A stretch of 64,000 nucleotides of DNA from Congeria kusceri (Eukaryota; Mollusca; Bivalvia; Myida; Dreissenidae). Under the pieces are notes generated by a model. That model was given only the letters and a program-made list of their open reading frames with translations, ran no database searches and was not told where the DNA came from. Made by a program: the position numbers and the translations under genes. Position 1 is the first letter of the stretch; each line of letters opens with the position of its first letter. Positions 1-12,392 of this stretch are shown one piece after another. Location of the stretch: assembly GCA_027627225.1 (NCBI GenBank), contig CM051026.1, positions 2,145,001 through 2,209,000 on the forward strand, given 5' to 3'.

Positions 1-393
1 ACATTCGCAGTCGCATAAAACGCAACGCAAACGTATACAATTTAAATATATAATATGAGCCGTTATTTGGAAAAAGGGGTCAAAATGACAAAAACAATCA
101 AAATTGAGATTGTGCATATCTTCATAGTGGAACAACTTCTATCTCATACAAAGATCTATTTACCATTCTATTCCGTCTATATCCCAAGATATGCTCATCT
201 AAAGAATCACACTACTGGCAGCTCAGACACTTTTGCCATTAAATAATCTTACTTATTAAATGGCATTTATTTTCTTATGTTGTTAATAAAACATTGCTAT
301 GCAACACATACGTTCCAACAATATGACACATAGCTGCAACAATGTCTTCTCATTGTGCTTAACAATTCTGTATTTTAAACATTTGTATGTTGC
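1..393. other. AT-rich sequence, no gene recognised
   Basis: Short open frames only, with no recognisable motif or plausible splice context. Nothing supportable is seen here. Confidence 0.5.
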
Positions 394-742
394 CTAGCAA
401 CGACAGAATATCACATAATGGGACAAGCATACGTTAATGATTAACAAATATTTCTTTATGTCCATTGTGTCACCAAATTTTAATATAATCTGATCATCAG
501 ATGACTGGAATTGGACAGTGACATTCTCAAAAACAGGGCGAACATATGGCCGGACTACTTTGTAGAGGTACTGTTGTCGCTGAAGACTCAGACCTCCTGC
601 GGTGATGATGGATGGCAAACTGTCGTCAAACACGTGCGTGCGTGTCTTCAGAACAGCGAGTCGTGTCTCCTGGCCTTCACGTTATTTCCGCACGTTCACC
701 ATACCGGGTGTTTCTGATGAGAAACGACATTACTGGTAGCTC
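394..742 (-). pseudogene. Possible degraded exon of unknown protein
   Basis: On the minus strand a polypyrimidine stretch and CAG acceptor precede position 742. An open frame follows that begins ELPVMSFLIRNTRYGERAEI. It meets a stop near 673, but the next frame continues straight on (REGQETRLAVLKTRTHVF, then DDSLPSIITAGGLSLQRQQ) down to a stop at 394. The abrupt change of frame between two non-repetitive, protein-like stretches suggests one small indel in an old exon. The higher GC content relative to the surroundings supports former coding. I do not recognise the family. It could instead be chance open frame or part of an unrecognised transposon. Confidence 0.3.
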
Positions 743-1054
743 CTGAAAAGTACACGATTACCATGGCAACAGCAATCGTAATTACACGTCATTATCTACA
801 TGTATAATGCCTATCGCATACTAATAAAGTTCTAAGACATTGTTGTGTTTATTTGCACATAAACAGAGACTTATAATCAACTATTACATTTCGTTTTGAT
901 ATATATAATTTTATTATGCGATAGAACCGAATAGACTTTATTTTATTACAGTGATATGCATAATGAAAATACGAATATGCTTACAATTTACAAATATGTC
1001 GATTAAACAATTCAATGCATGGCAATGCAGTACGAAACAAAATTAGTTTTGAAA
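743..1054. other. Non-coding AT-rich gap
   Basis: No open frame, RNA gene or clear repeat is seen between the possible exon remnant and the transposase-like pseudogene. Confidence 0.5.
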
Positions 1055-2841
1055 TTAAAAATAACGATATTCAGTTTGATTAATACAAATTCTTGCGTCG
1101 CAGTAAAAATGCCTACGATATTTACCTAAGACCTTTGATAGGTCGTAGCACTTTATCGAGGAAGCCTGTCCAGTCGCGCCAATGTCAGTACCACTGCCAG
1201 GCTGGGTAGAGGGCAGATTCATTGGTCTGCGCAGAATGACAACAACTTCAAACTTGCCAACCGACTCACAGTCCGAGCGTCTGTAAAGTTGTTTGATGTG
1301 ACCAACTCCACCGTCAATCCTGCATCGCGCGTGGCCTGGGATCTGCATCATATATTCGATTTCAGTATGTCGACCGGTCATCACCCGCCACAGGAAGTAG
1401 CCCAGGACGTAACGGATTTTATTCTGACCTTACAACAGTAAATGTAATAAATATTATAGAATCGTATATAATTTATTTAGCGATAATATAATACTATGTT
1501 TGCATTTACAGTGTATCCGTACTTAAAATTGGTTTTAGTATGCACACCGGATCCTGCATGATTCATATTCGATAAAATGTATTTAGACCAAAAGGCAAAA
1601 CATAAAAAAGTATCACCAAGTAATGTACATACCATGACAATTATCAGCATGTAAGGCACATGTTGTCACATCGGTTGTGTACGCGTCCAGTACCCAGTCA
1701 ATCATGCTTATGACCGCAGTGGGACCGTGTGCCAGTGTGCCGTCTTGTCCAATTGTTTCGTGTTCATCCAGCAGAAAATTAAGCTGCTTTGGAAACCAGT
1801 CTAGTCGAACACCAAATATCTGGACCTTTCTGGGAGTTGTAAAATACAAGGGTCCCATTTGACGACCGTGGTGTGGTATTGTAACGTTTGACAGAAGTAA
1901 AAAGTCAATTTGTCATCCTCATTTCGAGAATCAGCAACTTTCTTCCGTAATTTCTCACACGTTGCACAAACATCATCTGCCGGCGAAGCAATTCGAATGT
2001 GTGGCACAAAAGTATTCCATGGATGTTAACAAAGGTCGAGTACTTAACGCTGCGCTGGCCATCAGCTACTGGTGCTTGGTACTCAGCATGAACTGTCTTT
2101 TTTGTAGTCTGACAGTGCAGGCATATAGGCGCAACATTATCCCGTCCTCTCGGAGCTGCTGGTTGCGGTAATCCATGAATATTAGCATAGTTTATAACGA
2201 ATGTCACTGCTTCCTTTACAGTTTCGTTGTTCAGGGCACGAGACGATTTCTTGCCAGTGTTGCCAAGTATACGCAGAACTGGCCCGTTGACATCAATATG
2301 TACAATGAGGTTTCTGCGAGCTTTTTTACCAATTTCATTAACATTAACGAAAGCCAGTATGCACACATGGCCTTGAAATGTAAATTGAGTTCTTGCTTTT
2401 GTACTTTTTTTCCTCTCTTTTTTGTGACTTCTCACACTCAATGAGGGTCCTCATAATGTACATGTACATGTCTTTTTCATCTTTATTCATTTCACAAACA
2501 TTCAGCATGTGTTTGAACATGTCATCTAAGGCGAAGTTACTAACACAATTTAATGGACATTTGCACCCTTCTTCTTTAAGTCTCTTAAGTTTAAAATAAC
2601 CTTCATCGTTGAAATCTGCGCACACATTGTCATCGTCATCGGACTCAGAATCAATGTTAGCAGACACTGAGCTCTCCTGTTGAATGTAATCAAGGGCGAC
2701 ATAATCGACGTTCACATCATGCCGCTCTTCGTCATCGTCGTCATTAGACTCATCCTCCAAGATTTCTTCCACCTCTTGTGATACGACTGGCGTTGCAACC
2801 GGAGTCCTGCCGAAGTGTTCCGATATAACACTTTCCAAGTC
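1055..2841 (-). pseudogene. Transposase-like repeat protein, frameshifted, two exons
   Basis: Minus-strand remnant of a protein family that I recall as present in many copies in molluscan, cnidarian and fish genomes; I believe it is transposon-encoded, but I cannot name its superfamily. The upstream exon follows a TCTACAG acceptor and starts DLESVISEHFG, then an acidic stretch. Next come the HGLPQPAAPRGRDN block, DDVCATCEKLRKKV, MGPLYFTTPRKVQIFGV and HADNC. An intron with a GTATGT donor and AG acceptor (1632 to 1429) restores HGQNKIRYVLGYFLWRV, followed by MTGRHTEIEYMMQIPGHARC and LYRRSDCESVGKFEVVV. Three frame changes (near 2410, 2005 and 1860) and an apparent internal loss of roughly 50 residues after EDDKLTF show it is dead. 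The intron boundaries are still intact, so it decayed as a genomic copy and not as a processed one. Confidence 0.75.
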
Positions 2842-3142
2842 CTGTAGAATATACACAGTGCAGTAAATAATATACAAAAATATGAAATAAGCAGCAATAT
2901 GTCCAGGCACGTGTGTTTAAGGCATTGTAACAAATCAACATACATAATATATTGCACGTTTACTTTATGACCGCTGACGCAAACGATACAATTATGTTAG
3001 ATACAATATATGGTTGCAGATAAAATACAGTAAGGTCGCCAATAACGGATCGCCAAAAGTATGTTTATACTATTTATATAAGCAAAGCTTCAATGTTTTT
3101 TGTGATGACAAGTACATTACTGTATTTTCTCGTTTATATGCA

Positions 3143-3298
3143 TTCTGTAAATTCAGGTTATGCCTTCATAACAGTACATAAAATAGTACAGTTAGCTCCC
3201 TGATAAATCAAACACGTAACTTCTGTAAATTCAGGTTATGCCTTCATAACAGTACATATAATAGTACAGTTAGCTCCCTGACAATCAGACACGTAACT
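3143..3298. repeat. 78-bp tandem duplication, two copies
   Basis: Two adjacent copies start with TTCTGTAAATTCAGG (3143 and 3221) and end with ACACGTAAC. They differ at only a few positions, so the duplication is recent. No coding content. Confidence 0.85.
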
Positions 3299-4040
3299 TT
3301 GTTTCTTTAATTTTCACAAACTGCCTGATAATATAGTACGACAGGTTACTGCGCCCTGCCACTTAAGCTCCTAATTATCCTTAATAAAATCTTACGATAC
3401 TTGGAATTTAGCAGAAACGTCATCAACTGAGCATGTTTTATGACGTCACCCTACTATCAACCGAATTTCTCAGAGACTGCACATTTAAATCTGCTACATC
3501 ATTTATTACGTTATAATTTTAAACAAGCAAATATTGACATATATAATATAATTTATAAAACACTAAATTTTCGACACTAGTAGCTGCATTTAAGTAGAAA
3601 TAAGAAATTGGTTCATTAGTAGATAGCCATATGTGGTATGGTGGAGGCAGGAGTGCTCGCGGTCGTAAGCAAATTGTTGATATTATTTGATAGAAAACGA
3701 TATAATTTATATGTTTTCCCATACTAATAAGCTAAACAAATTCTTGTCACCTTCATGTAAGTCAAAAATATCTCTCATTAACGAAACACTAATTTAAAAA
3801 CAAAAGTTCATTAACATGAGTCAGCAGACATTTTCTTCAAAGAGAAGTAAGTTAAGTTCGCGGGTCAGACTACAGTAAATAAAAAATAAGGTTACACAAC
3901 ACCATTAATTTATTCAGTCCTAAGAAGTCAATAGACAAAGGTGTTTTCAAAATAAAAATCAATTAATAATATGAACTATTTCAACTAATGTGTCTGTTGC
4001 TCATAAAGCAATTGGGTGCTATGTTTCATTCAATTAATGT
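3299..4040. other. AT-rich gap, nothing recognised
   Basis: No protein-like open frame or clear repeat. It may include the downstream flank of the adjacent transposon, but no terminal repeat was identified. Confidence 0.4.
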
Positions 4041-5813
4041 TTACTCTTCAGCCTGATGCTCAGGATAATGGCAACACCTGAATGGAGAGTCTCTCCTCAA
4101 GACTGAAACAGCAGTGCAGTATTTAAGGTGGACCCAGTGTCCACAGTGATCACACTGGCCCCATTTAACAATAACCAGTGATGTACAGCGTCTCAAAGTT
4201 TCCGGATATTTTTTTTCTCTTGTAGAACACACAATACAAATCCTCCTCAGTGTCAGTGCTGTTCTGGCTATCATCGATGGAATCATCATCTTCATCTGCG
4301 AGGTTCACTGCGAGTCCAGAGGTAGATGGCTTTTGGTTTGATTTCATTTTTTGTTGACTGCCTGTGATTGTTGTGTGATTGCTGTTATTTTGCCTTTTGA
4401 TTTTGTTGATTTCTTTCCATTTTGTGCTTTTCTGTTTTCATCCTAAGGTATTCACATTGGACTCTGTTAGCAAGTTGCCAGTAACAGCTGGTGGGGGGGG
4501 GGAATATTTTGTTTTTTTGGGGGGGGCCTCTGTTTCACAGTTGTTATCACTCTGCTTTCAGGTAATCCATCCCTTCAACACGTACATGTGGATTAGCAGT
4601 GGATGTTTCTGTGATTGTTAACACGCCAGAGCTTGGCTCATAGGCAGCATGGTCTGTTCTGGCATCACTAGCAGATGGGTAGATTGTGGCTGGTGCAGTC
4701 TGGATGTTGGTGATTACGGCATCATTAAACGGATAAATCCCTGCCGTTTTGAATGCCGAGCATATATTTTCTGGTGAAAATGCCCTGGTATATGGTTTGG
4801 CGGTGAGCATAGCAAATACATACCTAGTAATTGCTATGGGTGTATGCTTGGCATTCTTTGTTTTGTTTCTTCAGAGGGGCAAATACTCCAACATCCAAGG
4901 GCTGAGTCATGTGGCTGGTATGAAGTGGCAAAACAAATAGCACCATATTGTGTTCTTTTGCCCAGTCAGCAAGGGTCAAGGACAAGTGGGCTTTATGTCC
5001 ATCATATAACACCAGAACCGGTTTCCTTGAGGCTCTATCTAAGTTGGCGTGCATGGCAAAGTGATCCATGAGGTAGGTCTCAAACAGGCCGATGTTGACG
5101 AAACCACTGTCAGACATCCCTCCATCCGACCCTGGAAGTGCACCATCCAGTAACTTATCCACCCATCGCTTCCCTGGGAACACATAGAATGGGGGAATAT
5201 TGTTGACGATTGCATTAGCCCCACCAACAATCGTCACAGTTCTGGTCCTTGGAGATGTGATGGCCTGTGGCTTACATTCATTGCCGCATACCACCATTGG
5301 AGGAGTGTGTTCTGTAGAGAACACCGTCTCATCTATTTTGAAGATTCGCTCAGGGGCATTCAGCAGATCATTTTGTTGAAACACACCTGAAAGTTTTGAG
5401 AAGTAGGTGGATATAGTCTTTTCAGAGGATGACTTTGTCCTTGAGGAGGTCAGTTTCTGTGGGGTTACAACTTTTAGCTCATTGTGTCTCTTGCGGAAAG
5501 AGTAAAACCAGGGTTTATACAGTTGCTCCTTAGCAACTTTCTTCCCAAGTGACTTTGCATAACCAGCTGCTACACCAAGAATTTCAGAAATTGGGTAACC
5601 ATATCCAATGTTACCCATATGAATAATATGGTCAGCAAGTTTCTTTTCTTCTTCTGGACTGAAGAGTCTTGCTGGGCCCATAGTACATTCCAGGCTTACA
5701 TTGCCTCTGGTCCTATCTCGAAGTGTAGACTCCGGAACTCCATATAGGCGTGCTGCAAGTTGCCCCTATCATAGGTTTTCTTCTCTCGGACAGGTTTTTC
5801 TCTCTGAAAAAGA
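4041..5813 (-). pseudogene. JRK/pogo (Tigger-like) DDE transposase, decayed
   Basis: Tc1/mariner-superfamily, pogo-lineage transposase remnant. The exon follows a TTTTTCAG acceptor. The N-terminal DNA-binding helix region (KTYDRGNLQHAY) jumps frame to LYGVPESTLRDRTRGNVS, with part of the helix-turn-helix missing. The 5681-4824 stretch keeps the DDE core: first Asp in FKIDETV, second in LYDGHKAH, third in HTSHMTQPLDVGVFAPLK. A frameshift and deletion at about 4820 separate this from SPENICSAFKTAGIYPFN, typical of the family's end. A further frame change near 4220 precedes a terminal Cys/His finger (VKWGQCDHCGHWVHLKYC), a tail seen in JRK-like elements. All three acidic residues survive, but at least three frame changes make it non-functional. 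Terminal inverted repeats were not located. Confidence 0.85.
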
Positions 5814-6698
5814 AAACAAATGTGATGGGAAGCAAAGACAAACTCAATAAATGAATTAAATTTACTACAGTCTGACCATTTCAAAAATTGGGTAGAGATT
5901 TAGTTGTATGTAACCAACACAAATATTACTGGAGTTGGACCTATGTTTAGCAGACGAGACACAAAACAAAGGGATTTCTGAAGGGATTTGTGAATGGGAA
6001 CATACAATTTAAAGGTATTTTCAAATATAAAACTTATTTAATATCAATTTCTGTCAAATGCTAATCAAAAACTTACCAGTATATGGTTCATTTCTGCAGA
6101 AAATAGGTTTGACAACTGGATGACATAAACTGGAACCTTGTTACAGATACAAACAAAGCAGGTGGCGCTGTTTTCCAAATACCGCGAGAACTACTTACCC
6201 GCGAGTAGTTCTGTTAAATACTAAAATAACTCGACTGCATAAAAACTATTTTCATTATTAACAAGACAGTGAAATGTAGTTTCCGAGATATACTTAAACT
6301 TATGTGTTCGTTATGAAGACATGCACAACAATTATAATAGATTGTCAATTCCTTTTTCAAATATGGTTTATGACAAATGTTTTCCAATTAATTATTTTGT
6401 TAACTGATATAGATTAGCATCATAAATATAGTTATATGTGTATGTTTGTTAGTATTATAAGGGGATTTATATGTAACTACAAATTAAAATCGACATGTTC
6501 TTGAAAAAAATGGCGGCATGGGTGCTGTTATGAAGAACGAGAATAAACTAGCAGTACAAATTGATCTACCATTAAGTTATAAAACAAATTACAAATTACT
6601 GGTACTCACGTCTAGATCATCCATCGTGGAGAGCAAATCCTTGGTAAGCAATTAAATTCAACGCACACTAAATCTGAAATATAACCAATATCCGACTC
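5814..6698. other. Upstream flank of the JRK-like element; small palindrome
   Basis: No gene. It probably holds the intron and 5' flank of the decayed transposon. A short inverted repeat (AGAACTACT / AGTAGTTCT) lies around 6186-6211 and could be an element end, but its partner was not found. Confidence 0.35.
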
Positions 6699-6802
6699 GT
6701 TGAAATTTAATCCACAACATGCGGTCTACACTGAAAATGATGACGTTGCTGTTGAAATTTAAAACCACAATATGTGGTCTACACTGAAAATGATGACGTT
6801 GC
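6699..6802. repeat. 52-bp tandem duplication, two copies
   Basis: Both copies start GTTGAAATTTAA and end GATGACGTTGCT, with few mismatches. Non-coding. Confidence 0.85.
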
Positions 6803-6916
6803 TTTGGCTGCAAGTTTCTCGACGTCATAACTGATGTCATACGTCATAACCGATATCATAATGCCCCCTTTTGTCAGATAACGGCTCATATATATGTGTG
6901 TCATTCGCTGAAGATT

Positions 6917-7012
6917 CATTGAATGAAAGGGATGAACTTACTATTAAACTATTGTGTAATTGTAGATCCACTGAATGAACGGGATGAACGTATTATTTAA
7001 CTATTGCATAAT
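6917..7012. repeat. Imperfect tandem repeat, about 54 bp
   Basis: Two diverged units share GAATGAA followed by GGGATGAAC and a run resembling ATTAAACTATTG. Confidence 0.55.
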
Positions 7013-7309
7013 GTTATTCGAGTATCTGCACAAATCCCCTTGTTTAAACTATGTTTAAACTATTGTTCCATTATATTTTATACGTAGTTGTAGACTAAGC
7101 TTCTGCGGTGCTATATTCACACATATGTTGTGCTCACATCCTTTTTAACGAAACAATTGAAAGTAGTTTTCATCACACTATGCTTTGCGCGAATTTACAC
7201 AGGTGTAAACCATGACTACGTGATCTGTTGGAACACAATGTCGGCTATTTGGTCTATACACATTTACCAGCGACGACGTCTTTTGAAATATTTAAAGGTC
7301 TACGAGAAA

Positions 7310-7415
7310 ACCGTAGTAGGCCGCCCGTTGAATCCTTAGGCCTACCCAAAGTGGTGACCCCCATTGTATGACGTTTCTGTTTCGTGTTTGTGATGATTTA
7401 TGTTGCCTGCTTATA
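7310..7415 (+). repeat. Possible fragment of a SINE-like family
   Basis: AAAGTGGTGACCCCCATTG followed by a TTTCTGTTTCGTGTTTGTGA-like stretch resembles the middle of the longer copies at 21.5 and 47.8 kb. Both ends are missing, so this is a weak match. Confidence 0.35.
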
Positions 7416-7518
7416 ATTAAATAGTTCAGTAACAAATAACCGCACACACAATTAAATGTTCTTTTTTATATCAATTTGTTATATGATCAGGTTTTTACTA
7501 AAGTTTTTTATTTATTAT

Positions 7519-8493
7519 ATACCCCCACAAACGAAATTTAGAGGGGTATATAGGAGTGAGCTTGTCGGTCTGTCGGTCTGCCGGTCTGTCGGTCTGTTGG
7601 TTTTTGGTTTCGGATGATAACTCAAGAAAGGCTTGACGTATTCAAATAATTTTTAGTACTAATGAGTAACATCGTAGAATACGGGTAAAGTTCGATGTTG
7701 GTTACAAACCACTAAATTTTGACAGAGTTATGGTCCCTTTTCCACTTAATATTCCATAAAAACATGGTTTCCGGACGGATGATAACTCAAGAAAGGCTTG
7801 ACATTTTCCAAATATTTTTGGTATACATGCGTAACATTTTAGAATACAGGTGGATTTCTATGTTTGTTACAAACCTCTAAATGTTCACAGAGTTATGGCC
7901 CCTTTTCGACTTAAAATTCCCTAAAACATGATTTCCGACCAAAAACTCAAGAATGGCTCGACGTATTCCAATAAAAATGATTGGTATGCATGTGTAGCAT
8001 CATAAAATACGGGTCAAGTTCAACTTTGGTTACAAACAACTAAATTGTGACAGAGTTATGGCCCTTTATTTGACTTAAATTCCCTAAAAGCATGGTTTCC
8101 TGACGATAACTCAATAATGGCTTCACATATTTTAATAATCATTGGTACACATGAGTAGCATCATTAAAAACAGGTTAAGTTCGACTTTGGTTACAAACCA
8201 CTAAACTTTGACACAGTTATGGCGTCTTTTTGACATAAATTCCAGAAAAAAACATGGACAATAACTCATGAAAGGCTTCACATATTTTAATTATTTTTGG
8301 TACATAGGTGTAAAATCATACATTACATATCAAGTTCAACTAGGTTGCAAACCACTTAATGTTAACAGAGTTATAGTTACTGAAATTATTTTTTTCAAAT
8401 ACACTGTTGTCCATTCACAAATTGAAGCATTCTCTCTCTGTCCATTTTTTTTCGAATGGATGCCATAGTTTTGTGACAATATTGTGGGGGTAT
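7519..8493 (+). mobile_element. TIR-bounded element filled with about 160-bp monomers
   Basis: The ends carry a perfect 12-bp inverted repeat, ATACCCCCACAA (7519-7530) and its complement (8482-8493). Just inside the left end is an 8-bp array of GTCGGTCT-type units (about 7564-7603). The body is roughly five diverged direct monomers containing GATAACTCAAGAAAGGCTT, GGTTACAAACCACTAAA and GACAGAGTTATGG. No protein-coding capacity. It looks like a non-autonomous DNA element with an internal satellite; this repeat type is familiar from bivalve genomes. A 5'-truncated relative lies at 17.64-18.05 kb. Confidence 0.75.
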
Positions 8494-9228
8494 GTCCGTC
8501 ACTCATGTGACAATTCTATTTATTATTGCATGCTCACTATTCCTTTCTTTAATTATAATACGATGTTCAATGTACTTTGCCTGTTAACGACATTTAATAT
8601 AATACAGAGGTAGAATATGTACCATTTTAGGAATCTCTATTATATATATTCAAATGAACTGTGTTAAAAACGTCCAACAATTCTGATAGAACGGTAATTT
8701 AATTTATGGAGATTCTGTGATGAAATCAATCAAACGAAATTCAATATTCATTTATTTTAAAGCACTGTGTAACTAACAACTGCAAGAAATTAAATATCTG
8801 ACCATCTAAAATATAATCATCTTTATTTATCATTATAACCATAGTCACCATCCCCATCACTGTCACCGTCAGCGTCGTCATTTTCAAGTTGAAATGCGAT
8901 TTTCAAGAATAGTGTATGTCTTTTTTTACATATTTATGAAGTAATAATAAAATATATTGATAAAGCATACAACAATAACAGAAACTATGAATCAAAAACA
9001 CGAAACACACAATGATGATTGATATTAATTATTATTATTATATAGCACATACCATACCAGAGTGCGAAATAAATTAAAGTCCGTTTAACAACAAAATAAG
9101 ACAAAGTAAATAATTCAAGAACTGTGTATCGATTTGTCAGATGCACATTACAAGCACATTAACCGTTTAAATAAATATATATATATAACATACAAAACTA
9201 CGATTTGCAACAGATCAACCAAATATGG
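8494..9228. other. AT-rich gap
   Basis: No gene recognised. A short Asp-rich minus-strand frame at about 8825-8885 was considered and rejected. Confidence 0.4.
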
Positions 9229-9268
9229 CACAATTCCATGTAAACAAGAGCTGTCTCAGGACAACGCG

Positions 9269-11078
9269 CTCGACTATTCACTCCGCTGTGATATTACATA
9301 TCGCTTTATTAGGATTAGAAGAGCCTATCTAACATGTGAATAAGAAGCAGATTGGCCCTTTTAATACTAGGGTCGCGGTATATTATATTATTGACCTTAC
9401 ATTATGACCATAAAAACATATGTGAACTTTAAATGGAATACAGTACTTACAGAGATATGTACTTGCACATAAACTGTTACCTGAATATTCTAAGTACAAA
9501 AAGGGGCATAATTCTGCTAAAATGCTGGTCACAGCTATGGGCGTTGACCAGTGGCCTGTTATTATGACCCTGAAGACATGTGTGAAGTTTCAGCTGAATA
9601 CCCTTATTAGTTACATAGTTATTTACTTCCACGCAAACCTTTGCCTGAATTTTCTAGGTTCAAAAAGGGGCATAATTCTGCTAAATTGCAGGTTAGAGTA
9701 ATAGCCCTTGGTCTGTGACCTTACATAATGACATAATTACATAGTGTGAAGTTTCAATTGAATATCTGTAGTTGTTACAGATATATTCAGTGCTACAGAT
9801 AATTTTTCAGGCAAACAGTGTTTCACTTCCTAATTTTGTAATCAAGTCGTTTTTTTACTGAACACCTTCAATACTAATTAGTTTTTTTTTCAATTTTTAA
9901 ATAGTTTTCAGTCTATAGTTTACAATTTAAAAATCAGCTTTTTTTCGTTCATTACACTTTTGCTTGTTAAAAAGCTGTCAAAGTTAGTTCACTATTTTAT
10001 GAATGGTTGCAAATTACTGTAATAAATGAACAATTAATAGATAATTTAGCCTTTGAACAATATTTAAATTACAAAATCAACGTTGATAGACAGAAGTTTG
10101 TTTTTGATTTTCAATTCAACCATGTTTTCTTTCAATACTGGTTCCAAGTCAAAACGGTTACACGTCTGGTTCCCAATTCTTACAACTTACACTCTACCCA
10201 GAGTATCTGGTTGATAATGACGCAAAAGTAGGGAACAACCGAACAAGACAAGTCAAAACGGTCTGTATTTTAATACGGTGCTATAGTAATAATGAACTCC
10301 GGCAAATAATCATTGTCAACAAAAACGATAAAAATGTGGTTTGAATTCGTTTTTTTTTATATTAATTAGTTTTTTTTAACTGTAACTTTTAAAAATTAAA
10401 TCGTTTTTCTAGAAAATCAATTCGTTTTAACGAAATAACGATGCTTATCTGTAGCACTGCTAATATATACTTGTTGCATGCAAACATTAACCTGAATTTT
10501 CTAAGTACACAAATGGGCATAATACTGCTAAATTGCAGGTCAAAGTTATGGTCCTTGGTCAGTGACCTCACATAATGACACAGAAGACATATGTGAAGTG
10601 TCAATTTAATATCTGTGGTTGTTACAGAAATATGGAGTTGCTGCTCGCAAACTCTAACCTGAATGTTCTCTTGGACGCAAACCTTAACCTGACATTTCTA
10701 AGTACATTAAGGTGTGTAATTGTTCTAAAAAGCTGGTCACAGGTATTGCTCTTGACCAGTGATCTTATATAATGACCCTGAAGGCATGTGTTAAGTTTAA
10801 CTTGAATATATGTAGTAGATATAGACATATGGAGTTGTTGCATGCAAACTTTAACCTGATTTTCTAGTACAAAAGGGACATAATTCTGCAAAATTGCAGG
10901 TCAGAGTTATGGGCTTTAGTCATTGACCTCGCATAATGACCCATAACACGTTTCAATTGAATATCTGTAGTAGTAACCGTGATATGGTCTTGTTGCACGC
11001 ACACCTTAACCAGAGCATTCCACCGACGCCGACAAACGGGTGAATAATTTAGCTCGAACTATTCGGTGAATAGTCGAG
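9269..11078 (+). mobile_element. TIR-bounded element with about 180-bp satellite monomers
   Basis: A perfect 13-bp inverted repeat bounds the unit: CTCGACTATTCAC at 9269-9281 and its complement at 11066-11078. The right end also forms a hairpin (TAGCTCGA / TCGAGCTA, 11050-11080). Inside are seven or so diverged direct monomers containing GACCTCACATAATGAC, CATGTGTGAAGTTTCA, TTAACCTGAATTTTCTAAG and GGGGCATAATTCTGCTAAA. They are interrupted by unrelated AT-rich sequence at about 9830-10440. No coding capacity. These monomers match a repeat style I recall from several bivalves; treat as a non-autonomous element. Confidence 0.75.
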
Positions 11079-11243
11079 CTAAAAGCTACTACCACACATA
11101 AACAGCATTTAGTTCACATTATTGATATTATAAACAAGCAATGTTGTTTATTCAACAAAATATCATCACTTGAAAAAGCATTACATATCAGTGGAATAAC
11201 CCTTTAAGAACTGTCTGAAAAAAAAAGACTTGTTTTCATTGCC

Positions 11244-11813
11244 GATTTATTCCACATTTCTATCTACATCAATTACTGGAAGTTGTACATTACTATCGAC
11301 ACATTCGGAGGATGTTTTTGTTTTATTGCCACCACAAGCTTCAGTGGATGTTTCATGACCATCGGCTTCAGGCTGTGTTTTATTGTCGTCACGAATTTCT
11401 GTCGGCGTTTTATTGCCATCCGAATTTTCGGACAACTCTTCATTGCCATTCGGGTTTGCTTCACGGTCATCGTTTTTTTTTTCAAATGATTCAGTGCCTT
11501 TGACTAAGTCGTTGGCTTGGTCATGGAATGATTCTTCTTTATTATCAACGAGTACCTCGTTTACCTTAAAAACTGTTGACTCATCATTTGTGTTAATTTC
11601 TGCCGTATGCTCATCATCAATATTATTTGATTGTTTCCACTTTCTGAGACGTGTCTTCTATATTCCCATTTAGACCATTGTTATTTTGTGCATTTAGAGT
11701 GTGCATGTCCGACTGTTTCAGTTTGTGCATTTTGTTTTGAATCTTAAACATTGCAAACTTCTCGACTTCGTCTTTTATCGCATTAATCCAATAGGTCACA
11801 CTATTTGGAAGTG
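11244..11813 (-). CDS. Probable terminal exon of an unidentified gene (partial)
   Basis: Minus-strand open region after a TTATCAG acceptor (exon begins at about 11813). It starts LPNSVTYWINAIKDEVEKFA and continues through a basic stretch to GNIEDTSQKV. There the frame must shift by one base near 11635 to go on as KQSNNIDDEHTAEINT and then a long polar, acidic tail with degenerate repeats (NGNEELSENSDGNKTPTE, EADGHETSTEACGGNKTK). The stop TAA lies inside an AATAAA polyadenylation hexamer at about 11243-11250. The first half reads like folded, globular protein; the rest looks like a disordered C-terminal tail. I do not recognise the family. The frame change could be a sequencing error, an unseen intron or pseudogenisation. 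Upstream exons were not found; the GGT/AGT array would lie in the preceding intron. Confidence 0.45.
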
Positions 11814-11816
11814 CTG

Positions 11817-12279
11817 ATAATGGTGGTAGTGGTGGTAGTAGTGGTAGTGGTGGTAGTGGTGGTAGTGGTGGTAGTGGTAGTGGTTGTGGTAGTGGTAGTG
11901 GTAGTGGTGGTAGTGGTGGTAGTGGTAGTGGTGGTAGTGGTGGTAGTGGTAGTGGTGGTAGTGGTGGTAGTTGTTGTGGTAGTGGTAGTGGTGGTAGTGG
12001 TGGTAGTGGTTGTGGTGGTAGTGGTGCTACTGGTGGTAGTGGTAGTAGTAGTGGTGGTAGTGGTGGTAGTGATATTGGTAGTGGTGATAGTGGTAGTAGT
12101 AGTGGTAGTGGTAGGGTAGTGGTAGTAGCAGTAGTAGTAGAAGTAGTTGAAGTAGTAGTAGTGGTGGTAGTGCTGGTAGTGGTAGTAGCAGTAGTAGTAG
12201 AAGTAGCAGTAGTAGTAGCAGTAGTAGTTGTTGTTTTTGTTGTTGCAATGGTAGTGGTTGATGTAGTAGTAGCAGTAGC

Positions 12280-12313
<34 letters not shown>

Positions 12314-12348
12314 TTAGTAGTAGTAGTAGTAAATAGTAGTAGTAGTAA

Positions 12349-12392
<44 letters not shown>

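Noticed and set aside
8822..8925. Short Asp/Gly-rich minus-strand frame ending YGYNDK
   Set aside because: About 40 codons, upstream stop, no acceptor or homologue recognised.
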